From: Corynebacterium aquilae DSM 44791
GTDB taxonomy: Bacteria > Actinomycetota > Actinomycetes > Mycobacteriales > Mycobacteriaceae
NCBI RefSeq assembly: GCF_001941445.1
Contig: NZ_CP009245.1
Span: forward strand, 2,317,992-2,381,991
Reading direction: 5' to 3'
Length of the DNA: 64,000 nucleotides
A program made the position numbers and the translations under genes. Below the pieces are notes generated by a model. It was not told the DNA's origin and ran no database searches. It saw only the letters and a list, made by a program, of their open reading frames with translations. Positions 60,596 to 64,000 of the stretch are shown one piece after another (within the stretch, counting starts at the first letter, position 1; each line of letters opens with the position of its first letter).

Positions 60596-61783
60596 TTAGG
60601 TGGTTTTTTCTGCTTGTTCGAGGGCTTTTAGGGTGTCTTCGAGCAGGGCGTCTTGGTTTTGCTGGGTGAATTTTCGGGCTTGTTGGATGCGGCCGGTGCG
60701 GATGAGTCTTAGGACGTAGGCGTTGGGTTGGTTGTGTGCAAGTTGGGGTTCTGCTTCGGTGCGGATGAATTCTTCGGTGCTTGTTCGGTCTTTGCCTTGG
60801 AGTTGTTGTGCTGCGGTTTCTATTCGGGTGAGCATGGTGATGGTGGGGGCAGCTTGGTAGGCGCGGATCCATATGCCGATGAGTTCTTCGGCGCGGTCGG
60901 CTTTTTGTAGGGCTATTGCGAGTTGTTCGGCGAGTTGTTGGCTGCCGGGGTGTTCGCTGAGGCGGGTGAGTGCGTCTTCGCCGATGTCGATGGCTCGTTG
61001 TAGGTGTCCTGCTTCTTGGAGGTTGTGTACGAGCTTCGCCATTGCGTGGCTGTTGTTCCAGTCGGGTTGGGCGAGTTCTATGAGTTTTTCGGCGTCGCCT
61101 TGGGCTATTGCGAGGCGGGTGAGTGCGTCGGTGGGGATGGTGCGGTTTGTTTCTTGGGCGAAGAGGTTGGCGTATTCCTCCAGTGCGGCTGCGCCCAGTG
61201 TTGGTGTGTAGTTGACGATGTTGGGGTCAAAGAGGTCTTGTTCGCTTTGGTAGGTGAATTGGTGGAGCCAGTGGACTAATTGTTGTTGTTCGGTTTCGTT
61301 GAGTTTGGGGCGGACGTTGTTTACTGCGTGCGCGTGGTTTTCCATGAGTTCTTCGACCAGCTGGGTGTGTAGCCCTAATGAGCTGTCGGATCGCGCGGTT
61401 GTGTCTGCTGCGTATGTCATGGCTAGTTGGATGAGGGCTATGACTTCCCTGCTGGGGTGCTTGTGGGCGAGTGTTCCTAGGGTGTTGATGGTGTCGTTGG
61501 CGTTGTCGGCCCAGGTGTTTGCGGCGTCGTAGAGGTAGAAGTCGCGCTGTGGTTTGAGGGTGTTTTCGATGTCTTGGGCGAGGTCGTTGAGCCTGCTGGT
61601 GCTGGTGGTGTTGAGTTGGTTGACGATTGTTGCTAGTTGGTTTGCTAGTTGTTCGTCCAGGGTGCGCAGCGGGGCGATGTGGGGGCTTAGGTGTGTGGCG
61701 AGGTGTGCTGCGAGTTCTGTGGGTTCTGTGGGTTCTGTGGGTTCTGTGGGTTGTGGTGGGGTGGGGTTGTTATGTGTGTCCAT
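60596..61783 (-). CDS. Helical-repeat protein with N-terminal Pro-Thr-Glu repeats, unknown function
   Basis: A 395-residue soluble protein I cannot assign. The start MDTHNNPTPPQPTEPTEP is followed by four PTE units; the remainder is almost all alpha-helix with TPR-like pairs (for example HLQRAIDIGEDALTRLSEHP, ADRAEELIGIWIRAYQAAP, RIQQARKFTQQNQDALLED). No signal peptide, membrane segment or catalytic motif is seen. Gln and Asn content is high. It could be a scaffold or a piece of a SWIM-type protein. It converges on the thioesterase gene. Confidence 0.75.
   Translation of the reverse strand: MDTHNNPTPPQPTEPTEPTEPTELAAHLATHLSPHIAPLRTLDEQLANQLATIVNQLNTTSTSRLNDLAQDIENTLKPQRDFYLYDAANTWADNANDTINTLGTLAHKHPSREVIALIQLAMTYAADTTARSDSSLGLHTQLVEELMENHAHAVNNVRPKLNETEQQQLVHWLHQFTYQSEQDLFDPNIVNYTPTLGAAALEEYANLFAQETNRTIPTDALTRLAIAQGDAEKLIELAQPDWNNSHAMAKLVHNLQEAGHLQRAIDIGEDALTRLSEHPGSQQLAEQLAIALQKADRAEELIGIWIRAYQAAPTITMLTRIETAAQQLQGKDRTSTEEFIRTEAEPQLAHNQPNAYVLRLIRTGRIQQARKFTQQNQDALLEDTLKALEQAEKTT
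61714..61749 (-). repeat. Coding 9-bp tandem repeat (VNTR)
   Basis: Four perfect copies of GTTCTGTGG (plus strand), encoding Pro-Thr-Glu units near the N-terminus of the helical-repeat protein. Copy changes would keep frame. Confidence 0.9.
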
Positions 61784-61976
61784 GGGGTTCGTCCTCGGTG
61801 TTTGTGGGGTGTGTGGCCAGTATTGTGGACAGTTTTGTTTAGGATATCGCCAATATTCATGGCGTGGTTTGCGGCTGTTTGGGTGTGGGGGCGCCGGCGC
61901 GGTGGTGGGGTTTTTGCCATGATGGTGTCACTGATGTTTTTGTCGTAGTTTTTCCGATTGAGGTGTTGAGGTCCAG

Positions 61977-63227
61977 ATGAGTGAGCGTTCGCAGTCCGGT
62001 AGTTCTTTGTCCCCCGATGCTGGCGTTGCCGAGCCGGATGTGGTGGTTGTTGGTGCGGGTTTGGCAGGTTTGGTTGCTGCCCGTGAGTTGGAGGATGCCG
62101 GCGCCCGGGTCGTGGTGGTTGAGGCTGCTGATCGTGTGGGTGGTCGGGTTACTACTGATGTGGTGGAGGGGTTTACGTGCGATCGGGGTTTTCAGTTGTT
62201 GAATCCGGCGTATCCTGCTGCGCGTTGGGAGTTGGATTTCTCGCTTTTGGGTTTGCAGCATTTCCCGCGTGGTGTGGTTGCTGTTGAGGGCGCTACTCGC
62301 CGGGTGTTGGCGGATCCTTTCCGTTTTCCTCGCAGTGTGAAGGCGTCGTTTCAGTCTTTGTCGCCGGCTGATGTGTTGGCGGTGCTTCGTCTTATCCGCC
62401 CGGGCCAGGAGGGTTCTTTGGGTTCTGCAGTGCAGGCGGCGGGTTTTTCTCCTGCTATTCAGCGGCTGGTGTGGAACTTTTTGTCTGGGGTGGTGGCGGA
62501 TAGGGAGTTGTCGTGCCCGGTTGGTTATGGGCAGTCGTTGTTGAAGTATTTTGCTTTGGGTGCTCCGGCGGTGCCGGCGCAGGGTATGGCTGCGATTCCT
62601 GCCCAGTTGGCGGAGGATTTGCGGGCTCCGGTGCGGTTGAATACTGAGGTTTTGTCGGTTGCGCGCACTGGTGAGGGGTTGCGGGTGGATACCAGTGAGG
62701 GTTCTTTGCGGCCTCGGGCTGTGGTGTTGGCTGCTGGCCCGTGGGCTTCTGCGGCGTTGTTGGGTAGCCCGCTGGAGACTGCGGGTGGGTTGACGACGTG
62801 GTGGTTTGCTACCCCTACTCGTCCGACGCGGTCGCGTTTCTTGCATGTTCCGACGCATGCTGCTGCGCGTTTGGCGCATGCGGTGGTGGTGTCTAATACT
62901 GCGCCGTCTTATGCGCCGGCGGGTCAGCATTTGGTGCAGGCCACGGTGGTGGGTGCGGTGGCTGATGCGCAGGGGCAGGCTGATGCGGTGGCGGCGGATG
63001 CTGCTGCGCTGTTGGGGTCGAGTTGTGATGATTGGCGCCTGTTGCGGGCGGATGTGGTTGATCATGCTTTGCCCCGGGTGGGTGCAGCACCGCTGCCGGA
63101 GGCTCCTGCAGGGGTGTTTGTGGCGACTGATGCTCAGCATGCGAGTATTCAGGGTGCTTTGCAGGCGGGCCGGGATGCTGCTGTTGAGGCTGCTGAGTCT
63201 TTGGGGCTGTCGTTGCGGCATCACTAG
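61977..63227 (+). CDS. FAD-dependent amine oxidase/phytoene-dehydrogenase-like oxidoreductase
   Basis: A 416-residue flavoprotein. The dinucleotide fold [23 protein letters not shown] is followed by the second FAD motif [10 protein letters not shown] and [16 protein letters not shown]. The C-terminal FAD strand is [24 protein letters not shown]. The substrate is unknown; related actinobacterial proteins are annotated as protoporphyrinogen-oxidase- or carotenoid-desaturase-like. ATG at 61977 has GAGGTCC about six bases upstream. The coding strand is G/T-rich. Confidence 0.87.
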   Translation: MSERSQSGSSLSPDAGVAEPDVVVVGAGLAGLVAARELEDAGARVVVVEAADRVGGRVTTDVVEGFTCDRGFQLLNPAYPAARWELDFSLLGLQHFPRGVVAVEGATRRVLADPFRFPRSVKASFQSLSPADVLAVLRLIRPGQEGSLGSAVQAAGFSPAIQRLVWNFLSGVVADRELSCPVGYGQSLLKYFALGAPAVPAQGMAAIPAQLAEDLRAPVRLNTEVLSVARTGEGLRVDTSEGSLRPRAVVLAAGPWASAALLGSPLETAGGLTTWWFATPTRPTRSRFLHVPTHAAARLAHAVVVSNTAPSYAPAGQHLVQATVVGAVADAQGQADAVAADAAALLGSSCDDWRLLRADVVDHALPRVGAAPLPEAPAGVFVATDAQHASIQGALQAGRDAAVEAAESLGLSLRHH

Positions 63228-63435
63228 GCGCGCAGGTGTTTTTTCGCGGGTGACAGGGTGGGGCGCTTCGGCGTTTATGATGAAGCGTGGTTGGGTGTGA
63301 CGCTGCGTTGAGCGCCTGGTGTGGCTCAACGCACCTTCTCACCGTCTCACCACCTCACCGACTCATTGTGCGCTGTCGGCTGTTTGTCGCTTTTCGCCTT
63401 TTCGGTGCTGTTTTTATTCCGGTAGAAAGTTACTC

Positions 63436-63666
63436 ATGTATTCCCTGACATTGCTGACCACTGCTTTGACTCTTTTCGCGGTGGCTTCGGCCACGATTGT
63501 GTTGGTCATCGAGCTGCGCCGCGACGCGACGACGCTGCGGGCTGTGGTGACTAGTGGCGCTTGTGTGGTGTTTCCGGTGGTCGGGTTGTTGGCCTACATC
63601 ATTTTCCGTGCGGTGGAAACGCGTAAGGAGTTGGAGGATGGCCGGGCGAACAGGCCGAATACTTAG
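63436..63666 (+). CDS. Small two-helix membrane protein
   Basis: A 76-residue hypothetical protein with two hydrophobic helices (LLTTALTLFAVASATIVLVI and GACVVFPVVGLLAYIIF) separated by a basic loop ELRRDATTLRA, and a hydrophilic tail. ATG at 63436 is preceded by GAAAG. A strong terminator follows. No family is recognised. Confidence 0.7.
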   Translation: MYSLTLLTTALTLFAVASATIVLVIELRRDATTLRAVVTSGACVVFPVVGLLAYIIFRAVETRKELEDGRANRPNT

Positions 63667-63679
63667 GCTGTGCCATATG

Positions 63680-63732
63680 GATATCCCCGCTGTTGATGAC
63701 CAATTGGTCTTTGACAGCGGGGATATTTTTTG
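63680..63732. terminator. Bidirectional terminator
   Basis: ATATCCCCGCTGT pairs with ACAGCGGGGATAT, followed by TTTTTT, with an ACCAATTGGT palindrome in the loop. Confidence 0.92.
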
Positions 63733-63741
63733 GGGTGGTTT

Positions 63742-64000
63742 TTAGCTGTTTGTGCGGCGGGTGTGCTGTTTCTGGGCTGCGTGGTCGAGGGTGGAGTTGG
63801 TAGTGACTTCACGCAGTTGCTCGTAGCGTGCCTGGATGTCGGCCAGGTCGGCTTCGGCGTCGACGAGGCGCTGAGCGTCGGCGAGGACGAGGTCGCCGTG
63901 GTGTTGGATGTAGTTGACGCGTTCGGGGATGTCGACGACGGTGGCGACCTGGGCGAAGGCTTCGAGCATGCGGATGTAGACGGCGGTGGTGCCGGCGGCG
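63742..64000 (-). CDS. C-terminal end of an unknown protein, 5' end outside window
   Basis: The minus-strand frame is open to the window edge (AAGTTAVYIRMLEAFAQVA...), so the gene continues to the right. The visible 86 residues are helical, with a coiled-coil-like DAQRLVDAEADLADIQARYEQL and a hydrophilic, threonine/glutamine-rich tail. The family cannot be told from this part. Confidence 0.6.
   Translation of the reverse strand, partial: AAGTTAVYIRMLEAFAQVATVVDIPERVNYIQHHGDLVLADAQRLVDAEADLADIQARYEQLREVTTNSTLDHAAQKQHTRRTNS

Overview
The window is high-GC actinobacterial DNA, almost certainly from a Corynebacterium. The evidence is a class Ib ribonucleotide reductase set (nrdHIE plus a separate nrdF), mycothiol synthase, a RamA-type LuxR regulator, a DUF3073 gene next to purM, an rrn operon without spacer tRNAs, and many genes that appear to be translated from leaderless mRNAs. 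The order serB - ctaD - nrdF - ftn - gntR1 - nrdEIH - rpmJ - nadE - pgm and the later ramA - cysK - cysE - actA - dusB - phoU - pst - mshD - purM - purF order match what I remember of Corynebacterium glutamicum; this synteny is from memory, not from a search.

Layout. 1-4 kb: the end of an acyl-CoA ligase gene, two membrane protein genes and a Pth2-domain gene. 4-15 kb: serB, ctaD, then deoxyribonucleotide synthesis (nrdF, nrdE, nrdI, nrdH) with ferritin and a GntR/FadR regulator inserted; nrdH has tandem NrdR-type boxes. 15.6-24 kb: a cysteine-free L36, NAD synthetase, a PNPOx-fold protein, two identical tRNA-Ala genes, a DsbA-like/MauE-like pair, phosphoglucomutase, a sodium:alanine symporter and two overlapping crcB genes. 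24.4-30.4 kb: one rrn operon (16S-23S-5S) on the minus strand with promoters, leader motif and a 23S processing stalk. 30.5-33.3 kb: murA and a cobalamin adenosyltransferase, diverging from a 29-bp palindromic promoter, then ramA. 34-37.7 kb: an apparently orphan cobalamin riboswitch on the plus strand, converging on the minus-strand cbiMNQO cobalt transporter operon, which has its own cobalamin-type riboswitch. 38-39.9 kb: cysK (with a McbR-like operator), cysE and a small GNAT protein. 40.4-41.7 kb: tRNAs Phe, Asp, Asp, Glu and Lys, with a degenerate coding remnant between the identical tRNA-Asp copies. 42-50.3 kb: acetate CoA-transferase, dusB, phoU and pstSCAB, headed by an 11-bp-phased Pho-type repeat. 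50.8-64 kb: mshD, an LmeA-like protein, nitrobindin, a PabC-like lyase, ygfZ, a DUF3073 gene, purM, purF, an SCP-like protein, a double-hotdog thioesterase, a helical-repeat protein with a coding VNTR, a flavin oxidoreductase and two small or partial unknowns.

The genes fit together as core metabolism with clear regulatory logic: nucleotide reduction under NrdR, phosphate uptake under a Pho box, sulfur assimilation under McbR, acetate metabolism under RamA, and cobalt/B12 handling under riboswitches with the adenosyltransferase nearby. The most unusual points are the riboswitch with no recognisable gene, a dispersed palindromic repeat with core GGACAAAAAGTGTGTCC, the tRNA-Asp duplication bracketing a gene remnant, the uniform -10-to-start spacing of leaderless genes, and a possible pseudoknot upstream of nrdF. 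I see no CRISPR array, prophage, intact insertion sequence or defence island.
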